A stretch of DNA of 64,000 bases from an uncultured Aquimarina sp. (GTDB lineage: Bacteria > Bacteroidota > Bacteroidia > Flavobacteriales > Flavobacteriaceae): NCBI RefSeq assembly GCF_947492965.1, contig NZ_CANLOZ010000010.1, positions 1 through 64,000 on the forward strand, in the 5' to 3' direction. Below the pieces are notes generated by a model that did not search any database, was not told the origin of the DNA, and was given only the letters and a program-made list of their open reading frames with translations. This document shows positions 19,679 to 29,167 of this stretch, piece by piece (positions within the stretch are counted from its first letter, which is position 1; each line of letters opens with the position of its first letter). Made by a program: the position numbers and the translations under genes.

Positions 19679-19776
19679 TTTTAAACAATTAGACAATAGT
19701 GTTGTAAAAACACCGAATACAGTAAATTATCCTTACGACATTGCAGTCATAGGATAAAAGAGTCTATTGTTTAAAA
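19679..19776. repeat. Nested inverted repeats before cusA
   Basis: Outer arms TTTTAAACAAT/AGAC (19679-19694) and their complement (19762-19776) pair with one bulged base. Inside, TTATCCT (19727-19733) pairs with AGGATAA (19751-19757). A similar nested arrangement sharing the word CGTAAGGATA precedes the other RND gene at 29060-29167, also just after an HYC-type gene. It may be a processing or attenuation structure, or a REP-like palindrome. Confidence 0.65.
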
Positions 19777-19777
19777 A

Positions 19778-20191
19778 TCAAATTAAGTATGTCTCGTCAA
19801 TCTTGTAGAGTTGCCTTATGACGAGTGGTGGTTTGTATTCTTCGTAGGTAGATACATTACTGTCTAAACCTTCAAAAAGGTTAATGTAAGTATAAACAAA
19901 TGAAGCGATGAATACTTGTTGCTCAAACGTGATTTTGTCAACTTGCAATTGTAATTCGTCTTGACCTTCAATTGCTAATTGTTTATCATCACAACAATTT
20001 TTCTTGGTAATAGAACATTCTTCGGTTGAAGGCTTTTCCATTTCCATTCCGCAACCTTTGGCTTTTTGAAAGATAGCAGATTCTACTAAAGTATCTCCAC
20101 AATAATGCATATTCACAGTAAATGACATTGTAGAGAATAACACTACAAAAGTCATTGCTAAAGACATTATTTTATGGAAAATCTGCTTCAT
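19778..20191 (-). CDS. HYC_CC_PP family periplasmic protein
   Basis: 137 residues from ATG 20191; an upstream in-frame ATG at 20221 would overlap the promoter box. It has an N-terminal signal segment (IMSLAMTFVVLFSTMSF), then the three family marks: HYC (NMHYCGDT), CC (KKNCCDDK) and PP (EYKPPLV) near the C-terminus. The family is restricted to Bacteroidota and associated with metal-efflux operons; a role in periplasmic metal binding or sensing is likely but unproven. It precedes the CusA gene with a structured leader between. Confidence 0.88.
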   Translation of the reverse strand: MKQIFHKIMSLAMTFVVLFSTMSFTVNMHYCGDTLVESAIFQKAKGCGMEMEKPSTEECSITKKNCCDDKQLAIEGQDELQLQVDKITFEQQVFIASFVYTYINLFEGLDSNVSTYEEYKPPLVIRQLYKIDETYLI

Positions 20192-20199
20192 ATTGATTG

Positions 20200-20207
20200 C
20201 GAAGTTA
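20200..20207 (-). promoter_or_regulatory. Bacteroidota-type -7 box for the HYC gene
   Basis: On the minus strand TAACTTCG matches the Bacteroidota TAnnTTTG element at 7 of 8, with TTG triplets upstream. It lies ~8 bp before ATG 20191, implying a nearly leaderless transcript and a second promoter within the metal region. Confidence 0.5.
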
Positions 20208-20262
20208 CGAAATTTTAACAACTATTGATTTTGTTTAACAGAAGTTTAATTGATTAATCTGC

Positions 20263-22212
20263 TTAATCCCATTTCATTTTCTGCAATCGAACTGCATTTA
20301 AAATTGCTAATAATGCTACTCCTACATCTGCAAAAACAGCTTCCCACATTGTGGCTAAACCACCTGCTCCTAATATCAAGACAATAACTTTAACTCCAAA
20401 CGCTAAAATGATATTCTGCCAAACTACTTTGCGTGTAGAACGACTAATTTTAATGGCTCTCACTACTTTTGATGGTTGGTCTGTTTGAATAATGACATCT
20501 GCTGTTTCAATAGCTACATCACTACCCAAACCACCCATTGCAATTCCAACGTTACTTGCTGCTAAAACAGGCGCATCGTTTATACCATCCCCTATAAATG
20601 CTACTTTATTTTCAGGATTCTTTTTTAATATTTCAACTTCGTTTAACTTATCTTCTGGAAGTAAATCACCTTTTGCATTTTCGATGTTCAACTCTTTAGC
20701 GACTTGTTGAGTAATGGAATCTTTGTCACCGGAAAGCATCATAATATTTTTGATACCAACTTTTTGTAATTTGACAATTGTTTCTTTGGCATCTTCTTTT
20801 AATTCGTCTGCTATTACCACATAACCAGCAAACTTGTTATCTATTGCAACTAATACAATAGATTCTACAATATTTTCCGTTTCCGCTGGGACTTCTATAT
20901 TATTAGCAATCATTAATGCTTTATTACCTACTAAAACTGTTTTACTATTTACAATTCCTTTTAATCCTTTACCTGCAATTTCAGAAACGTCTTGAGCTTC
21001 AAAATCTTCTCCTTCTGATTTATACTCTAAAATTGCTTTAGCAATTGGATGCGTGGATTGTTCTTCCATCGCCATTAAATATTGCATAAATTCGGTTTCT
21101 TTCCAATCAATTGCTTTTACTTCTTTGATTTTAAAAACACCTTTAGTTACGGTTCCTGTTTTGTCCATTACCAAAGTATTTATCTTGGTCATTGCATCTA
21201 AAAATGAAGCACCTTTAAATAATATTCCATTTTTTGAAGCTGCTCCCAATCCACCGAAATATCCTAATGGAATTGAAATCACTAACGCACAAGGACAAGA
21301 TATTACCAAGAATATTAATGCTCTGTATAACCAATCTCTAAATATATAATCATCTACAAAAAAGTAAGGTATAAAAGTAACACCAATAGCCAAGAACACT
21401 ACAATTGGTGTGTAGATACGAGCAAACTGTCTAATGAATAATTCTGTTTTAGACTTACGAGCTGTAGCATTTTGAACCAAGTCTAATATTCTCGCAATAG
21501 AACTATCTTCAAACTTGTTGGTTACCTCAACTTCAATAACACTTTCTAAATTGATACTACCTGCGTAAACCTTTGCTTCTTTCTGAATGGAATCTGGTTT
21601 GCTTTCGCCTGTTAATGCTGCGGTGTTTAGAGATGCTTTTTCGGATAATAAAACACCATCCAATGGAATTTTTTCACCTACTCGAATTTGAATTTTTTCT
21701 CCAATGTTTACATCTTTTGGCGACACACTTTTATAATCTCCCTCACGAAATACATTGGCTTCTTTAGGTCTAACATCTAATAATGCTTTTATATTTCCTT
21801 TTGCACGATTTACAGCAGCACTTTGAAATAATTCGCCTACTGCATAAAATAGCATTACTGCAACACCTTCGGGATATTCACCAATAACAAATGCACCAAT
21901 GGTTGCTATAGACATTAAAAAGAACTCTGTAAAAACATCACCTTTTTTAATACTATTCCAACCCTCTTTCACAACAGGAAGGCCTACAGGTAAATATGCA
22001 ATACCATACCAAGCAATACGAATCCAATCCTTAAAGAAGGAAACATCAAAATAATCTAAACCTATACCAATGATAAGCATTGTAAAACTTATGATTGCAG
22101 GTACATAGGTTTTGAATGCACTACCATTACCGTGATTATGACCATCATCGTGAGAATGTTGTTCTTCTGAATTTGGTTTTAAATCTCTTAAATTGACTTT
22201 CTTTTTTTTCAT
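20263..22212 (-). CDS. Zn/Cd/Pb-type P1B ATPase without HMA domain
   Basis: 649 residues. The N-terminus is His-rich (HSHDDGHNHGNG) in place of a GMTCxxC domain. Core motifs are intact: TGES, CPC (ISCPCALVISIP, the form seen in ZntA/CadA), DKTGTVTKG, and GDGINDAPVLA. It exports divalent soft metals to the periplasm. It is shorter than ZntA (732) because the HMA is missing; the adjacent MerTP and small Cys-rich proteins may supply metal. It lies 11 bp after the GDCCVxC gene. Confidence 0.93.
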   Translation of the reverse strand: MKKKKVNLRDLKPNSEEQHSHDDGHNHGNGSAFKTYVPAIISFTMLIIGIGLDYFDVSFFKDWIRIAWYGIAYLPVGLPVVKEGWNSIKKGDVFTEFFLMSIATIGAFVIGEYPEGVAVMLFYAVGELFQSAAVNRAKGNIKALLDVRPKEANVFREGDYKSVSPKDVNIGEKIQIRVGEKIPLDGVLLSEKASLNTAALTGESKPDSIQKEAKVYAGSINLESVIEVEVTNKFEDSSIARILDLVQNATARKSKTELFIRQFARIYTPIVVFLAIGVTFIPYFFVDDYIFRDWLYRALIFLVISCPCALVISIPLGYFGGLGAASKNGILFKGASFLDAMTKINTLVMDKTGTVTKGVFKIKEVKAIDWKETEFMQYLMAMEEQSTHPIAKAILEYKSEGEDFEAQDVSEIAGKGLKGIVNSKTVLVGNKALMIANNIEVPAETENIVESIVLVAIDNKFAGYVVIADELKEDAKETIVKLQKVGIKNIMMLSGDKDSITQQVAKELNIENAKGDLLPEDKLNEVEILKKNPENKVAFIGDGINDAPVLAASNVGIAMGGLGSDVAIETADVIIQTDQPSKVVRAIKISRSTRKVVWQNIILAFGVKVIVLILGAGGLATMWEAVFADVGVALLAILNAVRLQKMKWD

Positions 22213-22223
22213 TTAGTTTTGTT

Positions 22224-22433
22224 TTAGCAACAACTTTTGTTTTGTTGAATTGGTGGACAAGGAACTGTACCATAAGAACAATACACACAACAATCACCCT
22301 CGTTTGGTTTTAGAACCGTTTTACAATGCTCACACTCGTAAAAGAATTGACAAGCGTTAGTTGGCATATCTTCCACTTTTTTATGACCGCAGTTAGGGCA
22401 AGTGATTTCCGATTTTAATATGGTTTGCATCAA
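22224..22433 (-). CDS. GDCCVxC domain Cys-rich small protein
   Basis: 69 residues with CPNCGHKK (first CxxC), CEHCKTVL (second) and GDCCVYCSYG, the signature of the GDCCVxC family. The C-terminus ends KSCC. Some members carry selenocysteine in the GDCC motif; here all positions are ordinary Cys codons. It overlaps the merTP stop by 4 bp. It probably binds Hg, Zn or Cu through zinc-ribbon cysteines and hands the metal to the ATPase encoded next. Role inferred. Confidence 0.88.
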   Translation of the reverse strand: MMQTILKSEITCPNCGHKKVEDMPTNACQFFYECEHCKTVLKPNEGDCCVYCSYGTVPCPPIQQNKSCC

Positions 22434-23026
22434 TTTTCTTTTTTATCAGTTACTTTATAACCTGTAGCATTAATTGCTTTCTCAATCTCCAATTCATTGG
22501 TTTTAGTTTCGTCAAACTCAATGATTGAGTTACCATTTTCGTATGATGTTTTTGAGTTTACAATTCCGTTAAGTTTATTTACTTCGTGGTTTACGTGAGC
22601 TTCACAACTGGCACAGGTCATACCACTTATTTTATACTCTGTTGTTTTGATATTTGAGTTATTAACTATTATGATTTGTTTTTCGGTTTTTGGATATAAC
22701 ATACTTGAGTAGTATGGGAAAGCCAACATCACAATTGCAAATGCTGTTACCACTCCTAAAAAGGTTTTTGAATGCATAAATTTTGGTTTTTCATCCGTTT
22801 CACATTCGCCGCAGTCTATTTCTTTTTCTGGCTTGAATTTTTGATACCAAGCAAAGAGAAGAACTACTATTGTTAGCCCAATTAAGTAAGGTCTAAATGG
22901 TTCTATCCAAGAAAAAGTTGAAGCTACACCGCTTGTTCCTGCTATTAAAGCCAAAACAGGTGTTATACAACATAATGAAGCTGTAATTGCTGTAAGCAAA
23001 CTTGTTATCGCTAATTTACTTTTCAT
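22430..23026 (-). CDS. merTP: MerTP-type mercuric/metal transport protein
   Basis: 198 residues. The N-terminal part is MerT-like with three membrane helices and the vicinal Cys pair SLCCITPVLALIAG in TM1. Residues ~128-198 are a MerP-like HMA domain with SGMTCASCEAHV. MerT imports Hg2+ into the cytosol for reduction, but no MerA reductase is present here, so the metal moved may not be mercury, or import may feed the P-type ATPase. It begins a new transcription segment behind a Fur-type box, and overlaps the GDCCVxC gene by 4 bp. Confidence 0.9.
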   Translation of the reverse strand: MKSKLAITSLLTAITASLCCITPVLALIAGTSGVASTFSWIEPFRPYLIGLTIVVLLFAWYQKFKPEKEIDCGECETDEKPKFMHSKTFLGVVTAFAIVMLAFPYYSSMLYPKTEKQIIIVNNSNIKTTEYKISGMTCASCEAHVNHEVNKLNGIVNSKTSYENGNSIIEFDETKTNELEIEKAINATGYKVTDKKEN

Positions 23027-23068
23027 AATTACTTAATTCTTTGATTACAAAAATGCAATTAAAAAGCG

Positions 23069-23083
23069 TGCAATGGAAGTGCA
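23069..23083. promoter_or_regulatory. Candidate Fur-family operator before merTP
   Basis: TGCAATGGAAGTGCA lies between the Fur-family gene and merTP, and closely matches TGCAATGGTGTTGCA at 29592-29606 (12 of 15). Both have TGCA half-sites in inverted arrangement, as Fur-family boxes do. A wider AAATGCA (23051-23057) / TGCATTT (23080-23086) dyad overlaps it. Confidence 0.55.
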
Positions 23084-23087
23084 TTTA

Positions 23088-23501
23088 TTATCCACTACAC
23101 TTATCACATATACCTTTTACAACCAAGTTTACATTTTCTGAAACAAATCCATCAGGCACTTTAATTTGTGGAATTTTATGTTCTGTTAAGCAAATGGTTT
23201 CATTACAATTATTACAATGGAAATGTAAGTGCAAATCGGTTTTTATATCACAATTACATCCCTTTTCGCATAAAGCATATTTTGTAATCCCTGTACCATC
23301 GTCAATTTGATGCACAATATCCTTTTCTTCAAAGGTTTTAATAGTTCTGTACAAGGTAGTTCTATCTGCTTTTTCAAAAGCATTTTCAATATCACTTAAT
23401 GTTACCGCTATCTCTTTTTCTGCAAGAAACTTATAAATTAACATACGCATTGCTGTAACACGAATATTTTTTGACTCTAATACTTGTTCTATTGTTTCCA
23501 T
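23088..23501 (-). CDS. Fur-family metal-responsive repressor
   Basis: 137 residues. Residues ~1-82 form the winged helix (RTTLYRTIKTFEEKDIVHQI is the recognition region). The C-terminal dimer domain has HLHFHCNNC and ICDKC, two CxxC pairs for structural zinc. The length fits Fur/Zur/PerR. Which metal it senses is unknown; Zn is plausible given the CzcA-type pump in the same operon. It starts 2 bp after the adaptor gene, and lies between the two matching candidate boxes at 23069 and 29592. Confidence 0.9.
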   Translation of the reverse strand: METIEQVLESKNIRVTAMRMLIYKFLAEKEIAVTLSDIENAFEKADRTTLYRTIKTFEEKDIVHQIDDGTGITKYALCEKGCNCDIKTDLHLHFHCNNCNETICLTEHKIPQIKVPDGFVSENVNLVVKGICDKCSG

Positions 23502-23503
23502 AA

Positions 23504-24709
23504 TTAATCGTGGTCTTCCGCTTCTCCTTTTTTCATTTCTGCCATAAGATAATAAGCATTGTTATAAGCGAATTTTGTGTTTTCATCTATTTCTTCAGTA
23601 AATTTAATTGCTACCCATTTGCCATCTTTTTCTCCAACAATCACTTCAACAGGTTTAAAGCTCCAATCATCATTTTCTTTTTCTCCTGAAAATATATAAT
23701 GTTTATCTCCTTCTTTAAAAATGGCACTTTCCGGTAATGCTTTAGTTTGGGTATTATTTACTTGAATTTTACCTTGAATATACATCCCAGGAATTAAATT
23801 ACCTTTTTTGTTTTCTATTTCTGCGTGAACGTGAACTGCTTTCGGGCTGTCTTCAAACGTTTTACTCACGGAATAGATTTCTGCGGTAAGTTCTGTATCT
23901 GGTATAGATTGTACCGTAAAGTTTACTCTTTGACCCTTCTGTACTTTATGGACATCTTTTTCAAAGACCATAAAATCTGCGTGAGCGTGATGCGTATTTA
24001 CTACCTCAAACAACTCTGTTTGTGGCTCTACATATTGTCCTGTTTTTACTTCAACTTTTTGTACGAAACCCTCTATTGGACTTCGCAATGCTATGCGCTG
24101 TGAAATTGTGCCATTACGAACAGAAGTTGTATTGACGTTCAATATTCTTAATTGTGCTTGCAGACCATTTACTATTGCTTTTGAAGCATCATATTCTGCT
24201 TCTGCCTTTTGAAAATTAGCACCAGAGCCAACGCCTGCTTCATACAGCTTTTGTTGACGTTCATAATTCTTTTTTAGAAAATTACTATTGCTATAAGCGT
24301 TTAAATAATCCGTTTGTAATTTTATAATATTTGGGTGCGATAGATAAGCCACTACTTGACCTTTATTAACCTTATCACCTTCAATCACTTCAATTGAAAC
24401 GACATTTGCACCAACAACAGTAGTAATAGCTGCTTCGTTTTGTGGTGGTACTTCTAACGTTCCGTTTGCTTCTACATAGCCGCTCATATTACGTAATGCC
24501 AACGTATCTATTTTCATTTTTAAAGCATCGAATTGCTGTTGTGATAGCATTACTTCTTCGCTTTCATTATGTTCTTCATTAACTTCTGTTTTTTCTTCCT
24601 CATCGTGGGAATGGCCATCATTCTCGTTATGATTTTCTTTATTTCCGCAAGCTGAAACAAAAATGGTTAACACCATTACGGTAAGAATTTTATATATTTT
24701 ATTTTTCAT
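23504..24709 (-). CDS. czcB: CzcB-type RND periplasmic adaptor
   Basis: 401 residues, with a lipoprotein signal (IFVSACGN), a His/Glu-rich linker (HNENDGHSHDEEE), lipoyl/hairpin and beta-barrel parts of the membrane-fusion family, and no HMBD or DUF3347 unlike the CusB-like protein. It starts 4 bp after the RND-TolC fusion gene, so it is clearly its partner. Confidence 0.93.
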   Translation of the reverse strand: MKNKIYKILTVMVLTIFVSACGNKENHNENDGHSHDEEEKTEVNEEHNESEEVMLSQQQFDALKMKIDTLALRNMSGYVEANGTLEVPPQNEAAITTVVGANVVSIEVIEGDKVNKGQVVAYLSHPNIIKLQTDYLNAYSNSNFLKKNYERQQKLYEAGVGSGANFQKAEAEYDASKAIVNGLQAQLRILNVNTTSVRNGTISQRIALRSPIEGFVQKVEVKTGQYVEPQTELFEVVNTHHAHADFMVFEKDVHKVQKGQRVNFTVQSIPDTELTAEIYSVSKTFEDSPKAVHVHAEIENKKGNLIPGMYIQGKIQVNNTQTKALPESAIFKEGDKHYIFSGEKENDDWSFKPVEVIVGEKDGKWVAIKFTEEIDENTKFAYNNAYYLMAEMKKGEAEDHD

Positions 24710-24713
24710 TGTC

Positions 24714-27700
24714 TTATTGATTAAAATATTGTAATTGAAATGTGCTTTCTAAATAGTTTACTAATGCAGTCTGTGCTTCAAGTTCCGATTGAATTGCTTC
24801 TTTTATCAACTGCGTAAATGCAGTATAATCAATTTCGCCTTCTCTATATGCCAGTAATGCACCTGTTTTTTGCTCTTTTGTTAATGGTAAAACTTGGTCT
24901 TTGTAAAACTCCCAAGACGTTTTCCATTTGAAATAATTTTCTTTAGCCTGAACAAACCTTGATTGTACTTCCTGTTTTTTGAACGCTACGTTGGTTTCTG
25001 CTATTTCTTTATCAATTCTGGCACTTCTAACTTGTGCTTTGTTAGAACCTGATAAAAACGGAATTGAAATTCCTGCTTGATAGGTGTAAAATCCTGAATT
25101 GCCATTGACACGCTGTAAGCCACCTTGAAGATTGAACTTCGGTAAATTATCTGCCTTTGCAGCTTTATATTTGGCTTCTGCTTCATCTACAATGTTCTGC
25201 GACATACTGTACAATGGATGATTTTCAATACTGAACGTTTCCATATCATTCTCCATCACTACGTCAAACTCATCTGAAACTGTAAAAACTTCTTCTGATA
25301 CCAACCACAAATTGAATTGTTGTAAGGCAATAAGATAATTACTATAGGCTTGCGCTTTTTTATTCTGAATTTGAAACGCTTGATTTTTTGCTGCTGAATA
25401 TTCTAATTTAGAAATGGCTTCGACTTCATAATTTAAAGCTACTGCTTGTTCAAATTTGGAATAAATGGAATCCAGTTCTTTATACAAGTTATAGTTCCGT
25501 TTCATTTGATAGCATTTAGACCACGCTTTTTTTACTTCCAATTCCAGTTCCAATTCGGAAAGTTGAAAGGCTTTTTGTGCTAACTGAATGCGTTGTTCTT
25601 GTAACTTCCTTTTTGAACCAATACCAAACACATCAATATTAGATTGACCAATACCTATGGTTGTATAAATACCATTGCCACTATTAACTTCTTCTCCACC
25701 TGTAAAAATTTGAGTCGTTCCGAAATCATAGGCAGTCGCTTTTAATTGTTCTTGTTTTGTAATTTCCAACTGCTTTTGCTTCAATAATGGATAATTACTT
25801 TTTGCGAGTTTAACAGCTTCCTGTAATGAAATTTCGGGAATTGTATCATTCAACTCTTGTGCATTACTTTGTGGTGAAAAGCCAAATAGTAATAATACAA
25901 CTGCTGTTGCTGTTACTAACTTTTTATTTGGCTTAAACGTAAAAGATTTGTTTTCTACCCAATGATATAAAATTGGTAAAACAAATAAGGTAAGCAAAGT
26001 TGAAGTTAATAATCCACCAATAACTACAGTTGCCAAAGGACGCTGTACTTCTGCACCAGCTGATGATGAAATAGCCATTGGTAGAAAGCCTAATACATCT
26101 GTAAAAGCAGTTAGCATAATAGGTCTGATTCTTCGTTTAGTACCTTCAACTATTCTATCCTCTAAATTGGTTACACCTTCTTCTTTTAATTCGTTGAGTC
26201 CGCTTATCATTACCAATCCATTTAATACCGCAACACCAAACAACACAATAAAACCAACACCTGCCGAAATACTAAATGGCATATCACGCAACCATAAGGC
26301 TACTACACCACCAATAGTTGCCATTGGGATGGCTATATAAATCATTAAGGTTTGAGGTAGTGATTTTAATGCAAAGTATATTAGTATAAATATGAGTAAT
26401 AAGGCGATAGGAACAACGGTTTGTAATCGGTTGCTGGCACGTTCCAGATTTTCAAATGCACCACCATAGCGAATAAAATAACCCGATGGTAGTTCCAATT
26501 GTGCATCTAATTTTGATTTTATTTCAGTTACCAACGATTTTACATCTCGACCTCTGACATTGATACCTACATAGGTTCTTCTGTTGGTATTGTCTCTACT
26601 TATTTGCATTGGTCCTGCTTTGTAACTTACATCAGCTACTTCGCGAAGTGGAATCTGTGCACCAGAAGGTAAGTTGATAAACAAATTTTGCACATCTGTT
26701 ATGTCTTTACGATTATGAGAACTTAACCTAACCACCAAATCAAATCGCTTTTCTCCTTCAAATATAGTACCTGCTACTCCTCCTGCAAAAGCTGATTGCA
26801 CAATTTGATTTAACGTGTTTATTTGAAGTCCGTATTGTGCCAATTTATTTCTATTGTAAGTAATGGTCATTTGTGGCAATCCTTTCGTAGCTTCTGCTCG
26901 CATATCACCTATACCTTCAGTACCTGCAATAATTTTTGATATTTCCTCTGCTTTTTGAGCGAGGATGTTTATATCTTCGCCATAAAGTTTAACAGCAATA
27001 TCTTCTCTAATACCTTCAAGCAACTCGTTAAAACGCATTTCAATAGGTTGGGTAAACTCATAATTAACGCCAGGAATAATTTCGACTGCCTCTTTTATTT
27101 CTTCAATGAGTTCATCTTTTGAAGACACTGTTGTCCATTCGCTTTTAGGTTTTAGGATTACAAAAATATCCGCAAAATCCATCGGCATTGGGTCTGTAGG
27201 CACTTCGGCAACACCAATACGACTAACAATTTTTTCTACTTCTGGAAATTTTGCTTTTACTATTTGCTCTATTTTAGTGGTAGTTTCAATGGTTTCAGTA
27301 AGGGAACTACCTGGTTTTAAAATAGCGTGAAATGCAATATCACCTTCATCGAGTTGCGGGATAAATTCACCACCCATTCTTGAAAACATAAAAACGGTTA
27401 TCCCAAACAACACAACTGCAATACCAATTACCCATTTACCTATTCGCAAGGCTCTAACCAATATAGGTTGATATTTGTCTTCAACCCAATGTACAAATCT
27501 ATCTCCATAAGATTTTTTATCATTTTTTGGTGCTCTTAACACTAAAGCAGACATCATTGGCACATAGGTTAAACACAGTACCATTGCACCAATCATAGCA
27601 AAAATAAAGGTCAATGCCATTGGTTTAAACATCTTTCCTTCAATACCTTGTAAGGCTAAAATGGGTAGAAAAACGATAAGGATAATCAACTGACCGAAAA

Positions 27701-29048
27701 ACGCAGCGTTCATCATCTTTTTTGAAGCATTAGACGCCACTTTATCTCGCTCTTTGGATGTAAGCTGTTTCTTTTTTAGTACTTGTGATGCAATGAGAAA
27801 TACTGTACTTTCTACAATAATTACAGCGCCATCAACTATAATACCGAAATCTATTGCTCCCAAACTCATTAAGTTTACCCAAACATCGAACACGTTCATT
27901 AAAATAAAAGCGAATAATAAGGATAATGGTATTGTTGAAGCAACGATTAAACCACCTCGCCAATTACCCAATAAGAAGATAAGCACAAAAATAACTATCA
28001 ATGCACCTTCAATAAGATTTGTGGTTACAGTAGAAGTTGTTTCTCCAATTAATTTACTTCGGTCTAATAAGGGTTCAATAATTACACCTTCAGGTAATGA
28101 CTTTTCAATTTGAGTCATTCGCTCTTTTACATTGGCAATAACATCATTGGAATTTGCACCTTTTAGCATCATCACCAATCCACCTACAACTTCACCTTCA
28201 CCATCTTGGGTTAATGCACCGTAACGTATGGCAGAACCGAATTGCACAGTTGCAATATCATTAATAGTTACAGGAATATTATTAACGGTTTTTACCGTAA
28301 TTTTTTTAATGTCTTCTAAACTCCGTACCAAGCCTTCTCCACGAATAAAATTAGCCTGATGGTTCTTTTCAATATATGCACCACCTGTATTTTGATTATT
28401 GGCTTCAAGTGCATTAAAGACATCTGTAATGGTCAATCCAATTGCGTTTAAATCGTTTGGGTCAACCGCGACTTCGTATTGTTTAATTTTACCGCCTATG
28501 GCGTTAACCTCAACCACACCTTCTACCATTGCCATTTGACGTTGTACAATCCAATCCTGCATTGAGCGTAAATCTGCAATGTCGTATTTGTCTTTATACT
28601 CTGGTGCTACTTTTAAGGTGTATTGATAAATTTCCCCTAATCCTGTGGAAATAGGTCCCATAGTAGGTTCTCCAAAACCAGCTGGAATTTGTTCTTTGAC
28701 TTCGTTTAGTTTTTCGGCTACTAATTGACGAGGTAGATAGGTTCCCATATCATCGTCGAATACGATGGTAACAACCGATAAGCCAAAACGAGAGATTGAC
28801 CTAATTTCCTTTACATCAGGCAGGTTGCTCATTGCAACTTCCACAGGGTAGGTTACAAATTGTTCAATATCTTCTGTACCTAAATTAGGTGCTTGTGTAA
28901 TAACCTGTACTTGGTTATTGGTAATGTCTGGAACAGCATCGATTGGCACTTTGGTCATACTCCAAATACCTGCTCCAATTATGGTAAGCGTAAGCAAAAC
29001 AATAATGAATTTGTTATTGATTGAAAAATCAATGATTTTATTAATCAT
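24714..29048 (-). CDS. czcA: CzcA-type RND pump fused to TolC-family channel
   Basis: 1444 residues. Residues 1-~1040 are a heavy-metal RND pump with AIDFGIIVDGAVIIVEST (CzcA proton-relay motif with both Asp and the Glu). Residues ~1065-1444 are a TolC-type outer-membrane efflux domain (CzcC-like). Between them (~1043-1064) is a hydrophobic stretch ending SPQSNAQ that looks like a signal peptide, so the TolC part could be released after synthesis. This merges inner- and outer-membrane partners in one gene; the adaptor follows. Metals are likely divalent (Zn, Co, Cd). It is preceded by a structured leader and an HYC-like gene. Confidence 0.93.
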   Translation of the reverse strand: MINKIIDFSINNKFIIVLLTLTIIGAGIWSMTKVPIDAVPDITNNQVQVITQAPNLGTEDIEQFVTYPVEVAMSNLPDVKEIRSISRFGLSVVTIVFDDDMGTYLPRQLVAEKLNEVKEQIPAGFGEPTMGPISTGLGEIYQYTLKVAPEYKDKYDIADLRSMQDWIVQRQMAMVEGVVEVNAIGGKIKQYEVAVDPNDLNAIGLTITDVFNALEANNQNTGGAYIEKNHQANFIRGEGLVRSLEDIKKITVKTVNNIPVTINDIATVQFGSAIRYGALTQDGEGEVVGGLVMMLKGANSNDVIANVKERMTQIEKSLPEGVIIEPLLDRSKLIGETTSTVTTNLIEGALIVIFVLIFLLGNWRGGLIVASTIPLSLLFAFILMNVFDVWVNLMSLGAIDFGIIVDGAVIIVESTVFLIASQVLKKKQLTSKERDKVASNASKKMMNAAFFGQLIILIVFLPILALQGIEGKMFKPMALTFIFAMIGAMVLCLTYVPMMSALVLRAPKNDKKSYGDRFVHWVEDKYQPILVRALRIGKWVIGIAVVLFGITVFMFSRMGGEFIPQLDEGDIAFHAILKPGSSLTETIETTTKIEQIVKAKFPEVEKIVSRIGVAEVPTDPMPMDFADIFVILKPKSEWTTVSSKDELIEEIKEAVEIIPGVNYEFTQPIEMRFNELLEGIREDIAVKLYGEDINILAQKAEEISKIIAGTEGIGDMRAEATKGLPQMTITYNRNKLAQYGLQINTLNQIVQSAFAGGVAGTIFEGEKRFDLVVRLSSHNRKDITDVQNLFINLPSGAQIPLREVADVSYKAGPMQISRDNTNRRTYVGINVRGRDVKSLVTEIKSKLDAQLELPSGYFIRYGGAFENLERASNRLQTVVPIALLLIFILIYFALKSLPQTLMIYIAIPMATIGGVVALWLRDMPFSISAGVGFIVLFGVAVLNGLVMISGLNELKEEGVTNLEDRIVEGTKRRIRPIMLTAFTDVLGFLPMAISSSAGAEVQRPLATVVIGGLLTSTLLTLFVLPILYHWVENKSFTFKPNKKLVTATAVVLLLFGFSPQSNAQELNDTIPEISLQEAVKLAKSNYPLLKQKQLEITKQEQLKATAYDFGTTQIFTGGEEVNSGNGIYTTIGIGQSNIDVFGIGSKRKLQEQRIQLAQKAFQLSELELELEVKKAWSKCYQMKRNYNLYKELDSIYSKFEQAVALNYEVEAISKLEYSAAKNQAFQIQNKKAQAYSNYLIALQQFNLWLVSEEVFTVSDEFDVVMENDMETFSIENHPLYSMSQNIVDEAEAKYKAAKADNLPKFNLQGGLQRVNGNSGFYTYQAGISIPFLSGSNKAQVRSARIDKEIAETNVAFKKQEVQSRFVQAKENYFKWKTSWEFYKDQVLPLTKEQKTGALLAYREGEIDYTAFTQLIKEAIQSELEAQTALVNYLESTFQLQYFNQ

Positions 29049-29059
29049 AGTAAAATTTT

Positions 29060-29167
29060 AATTCAGTTAAACATATCATTTTGCGCTTCGCGCAAAATAA
29101 AAGCGAAGCAATGCTTTTGTTAAAAAGCATTGCGTAAGGATATAGCTATCCTTTAAAAAACTGAATT
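29060..29167. repeat. Structured leader with three hairpins inside an outer inverted repeat
   Basis: Outer arms AATTCAGTT (29060-29068) and AACTGAATT (29159-29167) enclose three perfect stems: ATTTTGCGC/GCGCAAAAT (29078-29098), GCAATGCTTTT/AAAAGCATTGC (29109-29134) and AAGGATA/TATCCTT (29137-29154). It lies between the HYC-like gene and the RND-TolC gene and overlaps the stop codon of the former. It resembles the arrangement before cusA. Confidence 0.8.

Noticed and set aside
22224-22433. Selenocysteine in the GDCCVxC protein
   Set aside because: All relevant codons are ordinary Cys codons and no in-frame TGA is read through.
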